Part shown: positions 50,532 through 59,484 of the stretch, piece by piece | How positions within the stretch are numbered: the stretch's first letter is position 1 | Layout: every line of letters starts with the position of its first letter | Source of the DNA: Pseudonocardia oroxyli | GTDB lineage: Bacteria > Actinomycetota > Actinomycetes > Mycobacteriales > Pseudonocardiaceae | Direction of reading: 5' to 3' | Assembly (NCBI RefSeq): GCF_900102195.1 | Contig: NZ_FNBE01000020.1 | Location: forward strand, 85,882-149,881 | DNA length: 64,000 nt | Notes under the pieces: model-generated | Told to the model about the DNA's origin: nothing | Database searches by the model: none | What the model saw: only the letters and a program-made list of their open reading frames with translations | Position numbers and translations under genes: made by a program

Positions 50532-50981
50532 TCAGAGTAGTGGGGTGACGCGATGCTCGACCAGCCGCCGCATGACCAGGCTCGTGGTGGTGCGCTCCAC
50601 ACCGTCGATCGCCAGCAGCAGGCCCGCGATCCGGTAGAGGTCGTCCGCGTCCCGGGCCACGACCTGCACCTGCAGGTCGCCCTGCCCGGAGATGCCGAGC
50701 ACCTCGATCACCTCCGGGACCGCGGCGAGGGCCTCCGCCACCCGGTCCAGCAGCCGCTGCACCACGACGACGGTCACGAAGGCGGACAACGGGTAGCCCA
50801 GGGCGGCCGGGTCGATCCGGCGTTCCTCGCTGCGCAGCACCCCGCTTTCCTCCAGGCGCGCGAGCCGGGCCGCGACGGTGTTGCGGGACAGCCCGGCCGC
50901 CTGCGCGAGCGCCAGGGTCGTGCCGCGCGGGTTCGCGACCAGCGCCCGCAGCAGCCGGGCGTCGACGTCGTCCACGGTCAT
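50532..50981 (-). CDS. Lrp/AsnC-family transcriptional regulator
   Basis: A 149-residue regulator: helix-turn-helix VDARLLRALVANPRGTTLAL with RNTVAARLARLEESGVLRSE, then the RAM ligand domain (SAFVTVVVVQRLLDRVAEAL, VIEVLGISGQGDLQVQVVAR). ATG 50981 is preferred to an earlier ATG at 51023, which would cover the divergent promoter. It is divergent from the AceE-like gene, and TGCA-containing half-sites lie between them, so it probably controls that gene in response to an amino acid or 2-oxo acid. Confidence 0.9.
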   Translation of the reverse strand: MTVDDVDARLLRALVANPRGTTLALAQAAGLSRNTVAARLARLEESGVLRSEERRIDPAALGYPLSAFVTVVVVQRLLDRVAEALAAVPEVIEVLGISGQGDLQVQVVARDADDLYRIAGLLLAIDGVERTTTSLVMRRLVEHRVTPLL

Positions 50982-51017
50982 CCTGCTCGCGCTCCTCGGC
51001 CGGGGATCGGGTTCCCC

Positions 51018-51055
51018 GTGCATTCTGCACGCCGCAGCGGTCCTGACTTGTGCAG
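51018..51055. promoter_or_regulatory. Candidate Lrp operator
   Basis: GTGCATTCTGCAC (51018-51030) is a 5-bp-arm palindrome. A further GTGCAG (51050-51055) follows 20 nt later and pairs as an inverted half-site with CTGCAC. It is located in the 131-nt divergent region between the Lrp gene and the E1 gene. Function inferred from position. Confidence 0.45.
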
Positions 51056-51112
51056 GGCTGGATCTGATGGTGCCCTAGACGGCACATCTGCCCAGCGACG
51101 AAGGAGTACGCG

Positions 51113-53407
51113 ATGACCGCCCCCGCCGAGACGGACCGCCTCACGGTGCTGGGGGAGATCGAGCAGCGGGTGCGCTGGCTCTCGACGGCGATCATCGACC
51201 ACGCGAACCGGGTGCGCCCCAACCCGACGGGGCTGAAGGTGGGTGGGCACCAGGCGTCGAGCGCGTCGATGACCACCCTGATGACGGCGCTGTGGTTCGA
51301 GCACCTGCGCCCCGGCGACCGGGTCTCGGTCAAGCCGCACGCCTCGCCGGTGCTGCACGCCATCAACTACCTGCTGGGCGAGCTGGACGAGTCCTACCTG
51401 ACGACGCTGCGGGCCTTCGGCGGCCTGCAGTCCTACCCGTCGCGCTCGAAGGACCCGGACCTCGTCGACTACTCGACGGGCTCGGTGGGCATCGGCGCCA
51501 CCGCCCCGATCTGGGGTGCGCTGGCCCGCCGGTACGTGGCGACCCTGGGCGAGCAGGCGGGCGTCGGGCGGCAGTACTCGCTGGTCGGAGACGCGGAGCT
51601 CGACGAGGGCGCGGTCTGGGAGGCCATCCTCGACCCCATGGTCGCCGAGCTCGGCGAGGTCGTGTGGATGGTCGACCTGAACCGGCAGAGCCTGGACCGG
51701 GTGGTGCCCAACATCGGTGCGCCGCGGCTGCAGGGCATGTTCGCCGCGGCGGGGTGGCAGGTGCTCACCGTGAAGTACGGGGCGCTGCTCGAGGAGCTGT
51801 TCACCCGCCCCGGCGGCGCCGATCTGCGCCGCCGCATCGACGACATGCCCAACCCCGAGTACCAGCGGCTGCTGCGCTGCACCCCCGACCAGCAGCGGGA
51901 GCGGCTGCCGGACACCCCGGCCCTGGCCGCGCTCGTCGCCACTCTGGACGACGACACGCTGCGCGCGGCGGTCCGCAACCTCGGCGGGCACGACCTCACC
52001 GCGGTCGGGCAGGCCTTCGCGGAGATCGACGACACCCGCCCCACGGTGATCTTCGCCTACACCGTCAAGGGGTTCGGGTTGGCCAGCGAGGGGCACCCGC
52101 AGAACCACTCGTCGCTGCTGTCGGCCGACCAGTTCGGGGAGCTCGCGCAGCGCTCGGGCATGGCGGTCGAGGATCCGTGGCGGCGGTTCGAGCCGGACAC
52201 CGCGGCCGGACGGTGGTGCGCCGAGACCGCCGCGCGGCTGCACCGGGACCCCGTGCAGGCGACCCCGCCGCCCGCGCTGCCCACCGACATCGGCCGCACG
52301 CCGTCGGGTAGGGCCACCACGCAGGCCGCGTTGGGGCGCGCCCTGCTCGACCTGACCCGGGAGGCCCCCGAGGCGGCCCGGCGGGTGGTCACCCTCTGCC
52401 CGGACGTCTCGTCGAGCACGAACCTCGGCGGCTGGGTCAACAAGGTGGGCGTCTGGTCCCCGGCCGAGCGCCGCGACTGGTTCGACGACGACCCGGAGAC
52501 GATCCTGCACTGGCGGGAGAAGCCCACCGGCCAGCACATCGAGCTGGGCATCGCCGAGGGCAACCTCGTCGGTGCGCTCGGCGAGCTCGGCGCCACCTGG
52601 AGCCGCTGGGGACAGCCGTTGCTGCCGATCGGGGTGCTCTACGACCCGTTCGTCGAGCGCGCGCTGGAGCCGTGGTCGTTCGGGATCTACGCGGGCGGCC
52701 AGTCGATCCTGGTCGGCACGCCGTCCGGGGTGTCGCTGGCGCCCGAGGGCGGGGCGCACCAGTCGATCACCACCCCCTCGGTCGGCCTGGAGCAGCCGGG
52801 CTGCACCACCTACGAGCCCGCCTTCGCGATCGACGTCGAGTGGACCCTGCTGGCCTCGCTCGCCCGGCTCGGCAGGCCGGACGGCACGTCGGCCTACCTG
52901 CGGCTCTCGACCCGGCCGGTCGACCAGTCCCTGGCCGCCGTCCCGACCGACCCGGCCGCGCGGGAGCGGCGCCGCAGGCAGGTCGTGGCGGGCGCGTACC
53001 CGCTGCACACGAGCGAGGCCCCCAAGGCCGTGATCGCCGTGATGGGCGCCATGGTCCCCGAGGCGTTGGCCGCGGCCGAGCGGCTGGAGTCGCTGGGCAC
53101 CCCGGTCGACGTCGTGGTGGTGACCTCGCCGGGGCTGCTGTTCGACGCCGTCCAGGCGCGGGCGGGTCACGGCAGCGCCGACACCTGGATCCTGGACGCC
53201 GTGTTCCCCGAGCGCCGCGCCGCGCCGCTGGTCACCCTGCTCGACGGGCACCCGCACACGCTGGCGTTCCTGGCCGGGATCAACGCGGTCCGCGCGCGGC
53301 ACCTCGGGGTGACCCGGTTCGGCCAGTCCGGCGACCTGGACGCCGTGTACCGCCACCACGGCATCGACGCGGACTCCGTGGTCGCCGCCGCCCTCGACCT
53401 CCTGTGA
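51113..53407 (+). CDS. AceE-like thiamine-diphosphate 2-oxoacid dehydrogenase E1
   Basis: A 764-residue homodimer-type E1, in the manner of pyruvate dehydrogenase AceE and transketolase. The N-terminal domain has GGHQASSASMTTLMTALWFE, the ThDP/Mg site is YSLVGDAELDEGAVWEA followed by WMVDLNRQSLD, and the second domain begins after RTPSGRATTQAAL with GQHIELGIAEGNLVGALGEL. It is shorter than AceE (about 890), chiefly in the interdomain parts. No E2 or E3 gene adjoins, so it either uses components encoded elsewhere or a different acceptor. Lrp control is likely. Confidence 0.82.
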   Translation: MTAPAETDRLTVLGEIEQRVRWLSTAIIDHANRVRPNPTGLKVGGHQASSASMTTLMTALWFEHLRPGDRVSVKPHASPVLHAINYLLGELDESYLTTLRAFGGLQSYPSRSKDPDLVDYSTGSVGIGATAPIWGALARRYVATLGEQAGVGRQYSLVGDAELDEGAVWEAILDPMVAELGEVVWMVDLNRQSLDRVVPNIGAPRLQGMFAAAGWQVLTVKYGALLEELFTRPGGADLRRRIDDMPNPEYQRLLRCTPDQQRERLPDTPALAALVATLDDDTLRAAVRNLGGHDLTAVGQAFAEIDDTRPTVIFAYTVKGFGLASEGHPQNHSSLLSADQFGELAQRSGMAVEDPWRRFEPDTAAGRWCAETAARLHRDPVQATPPPALPTDIGRTPSGRATTQAALGRALLDLTREAPEAARRVVTLCPDVSSSTNLGGWVNKVGVWSPAERRDWFDDDPETILHWREKPTGQHIELGIAEGNLVGALGELGATWSRWGQPLLPIGVLYDPFVERALEPWSFGIYAGGQSILVGTPSGVSLAPEGGAHQSITTPSVGLEQPGCTTYEPAFAIDVEWTLLASLARLGRPDGTSAYLRLSTRPVDQSLAAVPTDPAARERRRRQVVAGAYPLHTSEAPKAVIAVMGAMVPEALAAAERLESLGTPVDVVVVTSPGLLFDAVQARAGHGSADTWILDAVFPERRAAPLVTLLDGHPHTLAFLAGINAVRARHLGVTRFGQSGDLDAVYRHHGIDADSVVAAALDLL

Positions 53408-53411
53408 GGGG

Positions 53412-54131
53412 TCAGGGGGTGGCGAGGACCGTCGCGGTGCAGTTGTCCGTGCTGCCCCCGAGCAGGGCGCTGTCGACCAGGTCGCGCGCCGCCGCCGCGG
53501 GGGTGGCGGCCCGCCGGACCAGGTAACCGATCGTCTCGGGCGCGAGGCTGCGGTGGACGCCGTCGCTGACCAGGACCAGCGTGCCCGCGGCGGGGCCGGG
53601 GACGTGGCCGGTCGTCTCGGCGTCCGCGCGGGCCACCGTGGTGGTGACCAGGTGCTCCCAGGACGGGTTCACCGGCAGCAGCCCCGCGTCGTGGAAGGCC
53701 TGGGCGACGGTGTGGTCGTGGGTGAGCAGCACCGTCTCGCGCGCCCGGACGAGGTAGGCGCGGCAGTCGCCGACCCAGGAGACGGTCCAGCCGCCGTCCG
53801 GGGTGCCCGCGGTGACCACCAGGACCGAGTCCGCCGCCTCCGGGTCGGCGCGCACCGCGTCCCGGGCGGCGAGGACCGCGTCCAGGGAACCCGCTCGCCC
53901 GGCGACCGCGGCCGCGGTGTCCGCGGCGATCCGGGCGGCGCGCGCCGCGGCGGGGGAGTCCCCGATCCCGTCGGCGACCGCCGCCACGCCCGGCCCGCCC
54001 ACCGCGGTGGCGTCCGCGGCGAACCGGCGCAGCCCCCGGACCGACGCCGAACCCGCGAGACCCCGTCTCGCGACGGGCGGGCCGCCCGGCAGGGTCCGCT
54101 CGACGGGACGCTCGAGCTGCTCGGTGGTCAT
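53412..54131 (-). CDS. PP2C-family protein phosphatase
   Basis: A 239-residue Ser/Thr phosphatase. Metal-binding aspartates appear in VAAVADGIGDSPAAARAARI, then the motifs SWVGDCRAYLVRARE, GTLVLVSDGVHRSLAPETIG and GGSTDNCTATVL. The first motif has DGIGD in place of DGMGG, as in many actinobacterial members. It starts ATG 54131 after GGAGG. It would act in the cytoplasm on unknown phosphoproteins. Its 3' end is 4 nt from the E1 stop, convergently. Confidence 0.87.
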   Translation of the reverse strand: MTTEQLERPVERTLPGGPPVARRGLAGSASVRGLRRFAADATAVGGPGVAAVADGIGDSPAAARAARIAADTAAAVAGRAGSLDAVLAARDAVRADPEAADSVLVVTAGTPDGGWTVSWVGDCRAYLVRARETVLLTHDHTVAQAFHDAGLLPVNPSWEHLVTTTVARADAETTGHVPGPAAGTLVLVSDGVHRSLAPETIGYLVRRAATPAAAARDLVDSALLGGSTDNCTATVLATP

Positions 54132-54241
54132 GGCGCCTCCCCGGTGGTGTGGGCGCGGAGCCGACCGGTGAGGGGTGCCGACCGTCCCCGCGCCCGACGT
54201 CCAGGGTCCGCCGCGTTCCTGAGGACGTGCTGTGGTCCGGC

Positions 54242-55171
54242 TTAGCGTTCCTCCCCGAACCCGGGGCCGCCGTTCTTGTCGTCCTCCTGGTCGGCGAGGA
54301 ACCGCTCCACCTCGGCCGCCAGCTCGTCCGCGCTGGGCAGGTCACCGGTGCCGAGCCCGCCCGCGGCCCGCCCGGCCGCGACGGAGTCGTACTGCTTCTC
54401 CAACGCCCGGACGACCTCGGCGACCTCGGCCGACCCGGCCACCTGCTCGGCGATCTCGGCGTCCGTGCGCTCCGCGGCCGTGGTGAGGCCCTCGGTCGGC
54501 AGGTACAACCCGGTCGCGACGGCGGTGTGGTCCAGCAGCGTGCGGGCGGCGTGCGGGTACTCGGCGCGCGCCAGGTAGTGCGGCACGTGCACCGCGAACC
54601 CGACGACGTCCTTGCCCGCCTCACCCAGCCGGTACTCCAGCAGCCCCGAGGCGCTGCCCGGGACCTGCGCCTCGGCGAACCACGGTTCGTGGCCCTCGAT
54701 CAGCTCCTTGCGGGTGGCGTGCGCGGTCACGCCGATCGGCCGGGTGTGCGGCACCGCCATCGGGATGCCCTGCAACGTGACCACCAGCCGCACGTTCAGC
54801 CGCTCGACGAGCTGGCCGACCGCCGCGATGAACCGCTCCCACTGCGTGTCCGGCTCCGGGCCCGCGAGCAGCAGGAACTGCGACTCGGCGGAGTCGGTCA
54901 GGGCCACGACGTCGAGCACGGGGGGCTCGTAGGCCGCCCAGTGGTCGGTGTCGAAGGTCAGCGGGGGCCGCCGGGACCGGTAGTCGACGAGCTGGTCGGT
55001 GTCGAAGGAGACGAGCGTGCGGGCGTCCCGGCCCTCGCGCAGCGCCTCGACCGCGAGCCGACCGGCGTTGCCGGCGTCGACGAAGCCGTCGAGCACCACC
55101 AGCAGCACCGACCCGTCGGGGTCGGCGGACACGCCCTCCTCGACGCGGTACAGCTCAGCCGGATCCAGCAC
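54242..55171 (-). CDS. PAC2-family protein (proteasome-assembly-chaperone-like)
   Basis: A 309-residue PAC2 protein: LLVVLDGFVDAGNAGRLAVE, ARTLVSFDTDQLVDYRSRRP, LTFDTDHWAAYEPPVLDVVA, and the conserved block RLVVTLQGIPMAVPHTRP. The C-terminal 60 residues are a charged helical tail ending in Glu/Asp/Lys. The ATP-grasp-associated actinobacterial branch often sits near proteasome genes, but none is seen here. GTG 55171 has AGGAGGT upstream. It is separated from the PP2C gene by 110 nt with no recognised feature. Confidence 0.87.
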   Translation of the reverse strand: MLDPAELYRVEEGVSADPDGSVLLVVLDGFVDAGNAGRLAVEALREGRDARTLVSFDTDQLVDYRSRRPPLTFDTDHWAAYEPPVLDVVALTDSAESQFLLLAGPEPDTQWERFIAAVGQLVERLNVRLVVTLQGIPMAVPHTRPIGVTAHATRKELIEGHEPWFAEAQVPGSASGLLEYRLGEAGKDVVGFAVHVPHYLARAEYPHAARTLLDHTAVATGLYLPTEGLTTAAERTDAEIAEQVAGSAEVAEVVRALEKQYDSVAAGRAAGGLGTGDLPSADELAAEVERFLADQEDDKNGGPGFGEER

Positions 55172-55301
55172 CTGTTCCTACCTCCTCGGACACGCCCGTG
55201 TGGCGCTCATCCTCCCCTGCAACCACTCGGCGCGCCCACACCATCCCCGTCTGCGCGATCTCGGGTTCGTCTCGATCATTGCCCGTTCACCGATCCGTGG
55301 C

Positions 55302-55320
55302 TTAGGTTAGCCCCGCCTCA
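55302..55320 (+). promoter_or_regulatory. IdeR/DmdR-type iron box
   Basis: TTAGGTTAGCCCCGCCTCA matches the left half of the IdeR consensus (TTAGGTTAG) exactly, with a weaker right half. It ends 18 nt before the first permease start. Together with the box at 20525 it indicates iron-repressed control of both siderophore-uptake loci. Confidence 0.75.
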
Positions 55321-55338
55321 CTTCGGAACAGGGAGACG

Positions 55339-56385
55339 ATGACCGGACTTCTGGACCCCCCGCCGGGGGCGCGGCCGGCCCGCACGCCGGCCCCGGTCCG
55401 GATGCTCGGCCTGGTCGTCGCCGCCGTCGTTCTGGTCGCGGTGGCCGTGGCCAGCGTGATGGTGGGCGCCAAGGAGATCCCGATCTCCACGGTGCTCGAC
55501 GCCTTCCTGCACTTCGACCCCACGAACAACGACCACCTGTTCGTGCGCGTCGAGCGGGCCCCGCGCACGGTGATCGGGCTGCTGGCCGGGGCCGCCCTCG
55601 GCCTCGCGGGCTGCATCATGCAGGCGCTGGCGCGCAACCCGCTGGCCGATCCCGGCATCCTCGGGGTCAACGCGGGCGCCGCGCTGTTCATCGTCGTCGG
55701 GATCAACTTCTTCTCGCTGACCGCGCTCACCGGCTACGTCTGGTTCGGCTTCCTCGGCGCCGCCCTCGCGTCCGTCCTGGTCTACGGCGTCTCGGCGCTG
55801 GGCCGCGAGGGCGCCACGCCGATCAAGCTCGCGCTGGCCGGGGCCGCGGCCAACGCGGCGTTCGTCTCGCTGACCACCGGCGTGCTGCTGACCAGCACGG
55901 ACGCCTTCGAGCAGTTCCGCTTCTGGCAGGTGGGCTCGCTCGCGGGCCGCCAGTGGGACGTCGTGGTGTCGGTGCTGCCGTTCCTGAGCGTGGGCATCCT
56001 GATCGCGTTGTGCTCCGGCGGGCTGCTCAACACCCTGACCCTGGGGGACGACCTGGCCAAGGCGCTGGGCCAGAACGTCGCCCGCGCCCGGGTGGTCTCC
56101 GGCGTGGCGGTGGTGCTGCTCTGCGGCGCGGCCACCGCGGCCGTCGGCCCGATCGCGTTCGTGGGGCTCGCCGTGCCCCATGTCGCCCGGATGATCACCG
56201 GCCCGGACAACCGCCGGCTGCTGCCCTACTCGCTGCTGCTGGCGCCCATCCTGGTGCTCGGCGCCGACGTGCTCGGGCGGATCATCGCCCGCCCCGGCGA
56301 GGTGCAGGTCGGCATCCTGACCGCCGCCATCGGCGCGCCGATCTTCATCGCGCTGGTCCGCGGCCGGAAGGTGGCCCAGCTGTGA
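55339..56385 (+). CDS. Iron-siderophore ABC transporter permease (FecCD type)
   Basis: A 348-residue FecCD permease with about nine or ten helices. Family blocks are APRTVIGLLAGAALGLAGCI (with MQALARNPLADPGILGVNAG after it), RFWQVGSLAGRQWDVVVSVL and VGPIAFVGLAVPHVARMITG. It imports ferric siderophore across the membrane, paired with the next permease. It is the first gene of a four-gene operon behind an IdeR box, with AGGGAG before the ATG. The siderophore is unknown. Confidence 0.93.
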   Translation: MTGLLDPPPGARPARTPAPVRMLGLVVAAVVLVAVAVASVMVGAKEIPISTVLDAFLHFDPTNNDHLFVRVERAPRTVIGLLAGAALGLAGCIMQALARNPLADPGILGVNAGAALFIVVGINFFSLTALTGYVWFGFLGAALASVLVYGVSALGREGATPIKLALAGAAANAAFVSLTTGVLLTSTDAFEQFRFWQVGSLAGRQWDVVVSVLPFLSVGILIALCSGGLLNTLTLGDDLAKALGQNVARARVVSGVAVVLLCGAATAAVGPIAFVGLAVPHVARMITGPDNRRLLPYSLLLAPILVLGADVLGRIIARPGEVQVGILTAAIGAPIFIALVRGRKVAQL

Positions 56386-57437
56386 GCGCCGCGGTGGACG
56401 CCGCGGCCTTCGACGTGGGGACGCTCGCGCAGACCCGCGCGCGGGGCCGGGTCCGGCGGCTCTCGGTGGCGGGCGGCCTGGGTGTCGGCGTCCTCGCGGT
56501 GTTCGCGCTGTCGCTGATGGTGGGCGCCGCGGTCATCTCGCTGCCGGACGTCCTGTCCACCCTCGCGGGACAGGGCAGCCGGAACACGAACTACGTCGTC
56601 CTGGAGCTGCGGCTGCCGCGGGCGCTCGCCGCCACCCTCGTCGGCCTCGCGTTCGGACTCTCCGGCGCCGTCTTCCAGAACCTGCTGCGCAACCCGCTCG
56701 CCAGCCCGGACGTCATCGGCATCTCCACCGGCGCGAGCGCGGCCGCCGTGCTGGGCATCGTCGGGCTCGGGCTGACCGGCCTCGCGATCTCCGGGTTCGC
56801 CCTCGCGGGCGCGCTGGGCACCGCGGCCCTGATGTACGCGATCGCCTGGCGCAACGGCGTGTCCGGCTACCGGCTGATCCTGGTCGGCATCGGGCTGTCG
56901 GCGCTGCTGCTGTCCGTCGTCAGCTACTTCATGACGAGCGCGCAGGTCACCAACGCCCAGGACGCCCTGCTCTGGATCTCCGGCAGCCTGTCGGGGCGCA
57001 ACTGGAACCAGGTCGTGCCGCTGCTGCTCTCGCTCGTCGTGCTCGTCCCGGTGACGATGGTCCTCGGCCGGGTGCTGGGCGTCCTCGGCCTGGGTGACGA
57101 CACCGCCCGCGGCCTGGGCGTCCCGGTCGACGGGGTCCGGCTGGGCCTGATCGTCGCCGCGGTCGCGCTCGCGGGCGTGGCCACCGCGGCCACCGGCCCG
57201 ATCGCGTTCGTGGCCCTGCTGGCCGGGCCCATCGGCCGCGGGCTGGCGCGGGACGGCGGCCCCGCGCTGCTGCCGTCGGCGCTGGTCGGGGCCCTGATCG
57301 TGCTGGTCGCCGACTTCCTCGCCCAGCACACGCCGTTCCTGCCGAACCTGCCGGTCGGCGTGCTGACCGGCGCCGTCGGCGCGCCCTATCTGTTGTGGCA
57401 GCTCGCCCGCACCAACTCCGGGGGCCAGGGCGGATGA
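56382..57437 (+). CDS. Iron-siderophore ABC transporter permease (FecCD type)
   Basis: A 351-residue partner permease: YVVLELRLPRALAATLVGLA, LSGAVFQNLLRNPLASPDVI, LWISGSLSGRNWNQVVPLLL and TGPIAFVALLAGPIGRGLAR. GTG 56382 overlaps the preceding stop by 4 nt, and its own stop overlaps the ATPase start by 4 nt. It forms the heterodimeric membrane channel with the first permease. Confidence 0.93.
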   Translation: MSAAVDAAAFDVGTLAQTRARGRVRRLSVAGGLGVGVLAVFALSLMVGAAVISLPDVLSTLAGQGSRNTNYVVLELRLPRALAATLVGLAFGLSGAVFQNLLRNPLASPDVIGISTGASAAAVLGIVGLGLTGLAISGFALAGALGTAALMYAIAWRNGVSGYRLILVGIGLSALLLSVVSYFMTSAQVTNAQDALLWISGSLSGRNWNQVVPLLLSLVVLVPVTMVLGRVLGVLGLGDDTARGLGVPVDGVRLGLIVAAVALAGVATAATGPIAFVALLAGPIGRGLARDGGPALLPSALVGALIVLVADFLAQHTPFLPNLPVGVLTGAVGAPYLLWQLARTNSGGQGG

Positions 57438-58339
57438 CCTCGTCGAGAGCGCAGGAGACCATGACCGACGCTGTGGAGGCGACCGACGCCGTGGAGGCGC
57501 TCGCCGCGCTCGAGTCGTCCGACGGACACACCCCGACCCGGCACACCCTCGCCGCGGAGGGGCTGCGGCTCTCCTACGACAAGCAGGAGATCGTCCACGG
57601 CATCGACCTGGAGCTGCCGCCCGGCAAGGTCACGATGATCATCGGGCCGAACGGCTGCGGCAAGTCCACGACGCTGCGCGGCCTGGCCCGGCTGCTCGAC
57701 CCCAGCGGCGGCCGGGTGCTGCTCGACGGCGAGGACATCTCGACGATCCCGAACCGGGAGGTCGCGACGATCCTGGGGATCCTGCCCCAGCACCCCGTCG
57801 CGCCGGACGGCATCACGGTGACCGACCTCGTCGGCCGTGGCCGCTACCCGCACCAGGGCTGGTTCCGGAAGTGGAACGCCGAGGACGACGAGGCCGTCGC
57901 CCAGGCGTTGGCCGTCACCCACACCGCGGAGCTGGCCACCCGGGCGGTGGGGAGCCTGTCCGGCGGGCAGCGGCAGCGGGTGTGGATCGCCATGGTCCTC
58001 GCGCAGCGCACGGACCTGCTGCTGCTCGACGAGCCCACCACGTTCCTGGACCTGGCCAACCAGGTGGAGCTGCTGGACCTGCTGACCGACCTCAACCGCC
58101 GCTCCGGCACGACCATCGCGATCGTGCTGCACGACCTCAACCTCGCCTGCCGCTACGCCGACCACCTGGTCTGCATGAAGGCGGGCGACATCGTCGCCGA
58201 GGGCAGCCCGAAGGAGATCCTCACCGCCGAGGTCGTGTCCTCGGTCTTCGGGATGCGGTGCGACGTCCTGATCGACCCCGTCTCCGACACCCCCCTCATC
58301 GTGCCGATCGGGCGGCACCACACCACGAAACCGGAGTGA
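57434..58339 (+). CDS. Iron-siderophore ABC transporter ATPase
   Basis: A 301-residue FepC-type ATPase. An unusual 45-residue acidic/Ala-rich N-terminal extension (MTDAVEATDAVEALAALESS) precedes the domain. Walker A is MIIGPNGCGKSTTLRGLARL, the signature SLSGGQRQRVWIAMVLAQRT, Walker B LLLLDEPTTFLDLANQVELL and H-loop IVLHDLNLACRYADH. ATG 57434 overlaps the permease stop by 4 nt; a later ATG at 57461 could also serve. It drives uptake of the ferric siderophore. Confidence 0.92.
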   Translation: MTSSRAQETMTDAVEATDAVEALAALESSDGHTPTRHTLAAEGLRLSYDKQEIVHGIDLELPPGKVTMIIGPNGCGKSTTLRGLARLLDPSGGRVLLDGEDISTIPNREVATILGILPQHPVAPDGITVTDLVGRGRYPHQGWFRKWNAEDDEAVAQALAVTHTAELATRAVGSLSGGQRQRVWIAMVLAQRTDLLLLDEPTTFLDLANQVELLDLLTDLNRRSGTTIAIVLHDLNLACRYADHLVCMKAGDIVAEGSPKEILTAEVVSSVFGMRCDVLIDPVSDTPLIVPIGRHHTTKPE

Positions 58340-58346
58340 GCACGTC

Positions 58347-59336
58347 GTGAACAACCCTTTGCGTCGGCTGGCGCTGGCGGCCGTCGCCGCGGCCGTCGGC
58401 CTGACCGTGGCCGCGTGCGGCCAGGTCCAGGACTCGTCGACACCGCCGAGCGGTGCCGCCGCGACCACCTCGGTCGACACCCTGTTCGGTGCGGTCGAGG
58501 TCCCCGCGAACCCGCAGCGCGTGGTCGCGCTCGGCTGGTCGGACGCCGAGTCCGCGCTGGCCCTGGGCGTGCAGCCGATCGCCGTCAGCGACTGGCTGGC
58601 CTTCGGCGGCAAGGGAGTCGGACCGTGGGCGGAGTCGCTGTCCACCACGTCGCCGACGATCCTGCCGACGCTCGAGCTGAACTACGAGCAGATCTCGGCG
58701 CTGAACCCCGACCTGATCCTGAACACCCGCTCGGACAACTCGAAGGAGAAGTTCGACGAGCTGAGCAAGATCGCCCCGACGGTCTCGGCGCCCGCGGGCA
58801 CGACCATCCAGTACGGGACGACCTGGCAGCAGCAGATGCAGCAGGTCTCCGCCGCGCTGGGCAGGAAGGAGCAGGGTGACGCCCTCATCGCCGAGACGGA
58901 CGCGGCGTTCGCGGCGGCGCGGACCGCGCACCCGAACTTCGCGGGCAAGACGGTGGGCGTCGGCTCGTTCTTCAGCGACTCCTACGGCGCCTACGTCGAC
59001 GGCGACTCCCGGGTCGACTTCATGAAGTCGCTCGGGTTCGTGAACAAGCCGGAGATCCAGGCGCTGTCGGACGGATCGAGCTTCTACGTGCAGGTCGCGC
59101 GGGAGAACATCGAGCAGCTCTCCGCGGACACCACGGTGATCTTCCCGATCGGCGGTGACGCGAGCGCCCTGAAGGCCGACCCGGTGCTCAACCAGCTCCC
59201 GGTCGCCCAGGCCGGTCACCTGCTGATCATCGACGACCCGGTGCTGGCCAACGCCTTCTCCTCGGGCTCCACCCTGGGCACGAAGTACGCGATCGACCAC
59301 GCGGTCCCGCTGATCGCGCAGCACACCGCCACCTGA
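58347..59336 (+). CDS. Iron-siderophore substrate-binding lipoprotein
   Basis: A 329-residue binding protein. The signal peptide ends VAAC (Cys24), followed by a Ser/Pro linker. The fold shows RVVALGWSDAESALALGVQP, ISALNPDLILNTRSDNSKEK, GTTWQQQMQQVSAALGRKEQ and INE-type C-lobe sequence ENIEQLSADTTVIFPIGGDA. GTG 58347 lies 7 nt after the ATPase stop. It completes the importer. It is clearly related to the lipoprotein at 19.5 kb but not a recent duplicate. Confidence 0.92.
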   Translation: MNNPLRRLALAAVAAAVGLTVAACGQVQDSSTPPSGAAATTSVDTLFGAVEVPANPQRVVALGWSDAESALALGVQPIAVSDWLAFGGKGVGPWAESLSTTSPTILPTLELNYEQISALNPDLILNTRSDNSKEKFDELSKIAPTVSAPAGTTIQYGTTWQQQMQQVSAALGRKEQGDALIAETDAAFAAARTAHPNFAGKTVGVGSFFSDSYGAYVDGDSRVDFMKSLGFVNKPEIQALSDGSSFYVQVARENIEQLSADTTVIFPIGGDASALKADPVLNQLPVAQAGHLLIIDDPVLANAFSSGSTLGTKYAIDHAVPLIAQHTAT

Positions 59337-59362
59337 CCCCACACCGCCGCCTGCTCCCCGGT

Positions 59363-59403
59363 GAACGGCGCGTTCGCTCTCCTCGTGAGCGGAGGCGCCG
59401 TTC
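59363..59403 (+). terminator. Family D hairpin after the siderophore operon
   Basis: GAACGGCGCGTTCGCTC (59363-59379) and GAGCGGAGGCGCCGTTC (59387-59403) pair at 15 of 17 positions around a 7-nt loop. It begins 26 nt beyond the lipoprotein stop and probably ends the operon transcript. Confidence 0.7.
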
Positions 59404-59484
59404 GCCGTCGACGGACCCGGGGTGATCACCCGTTAGTGAACATCGTTACCGTTATCCTCTCCAACTGAGAGAAGGGGCGGTGCG

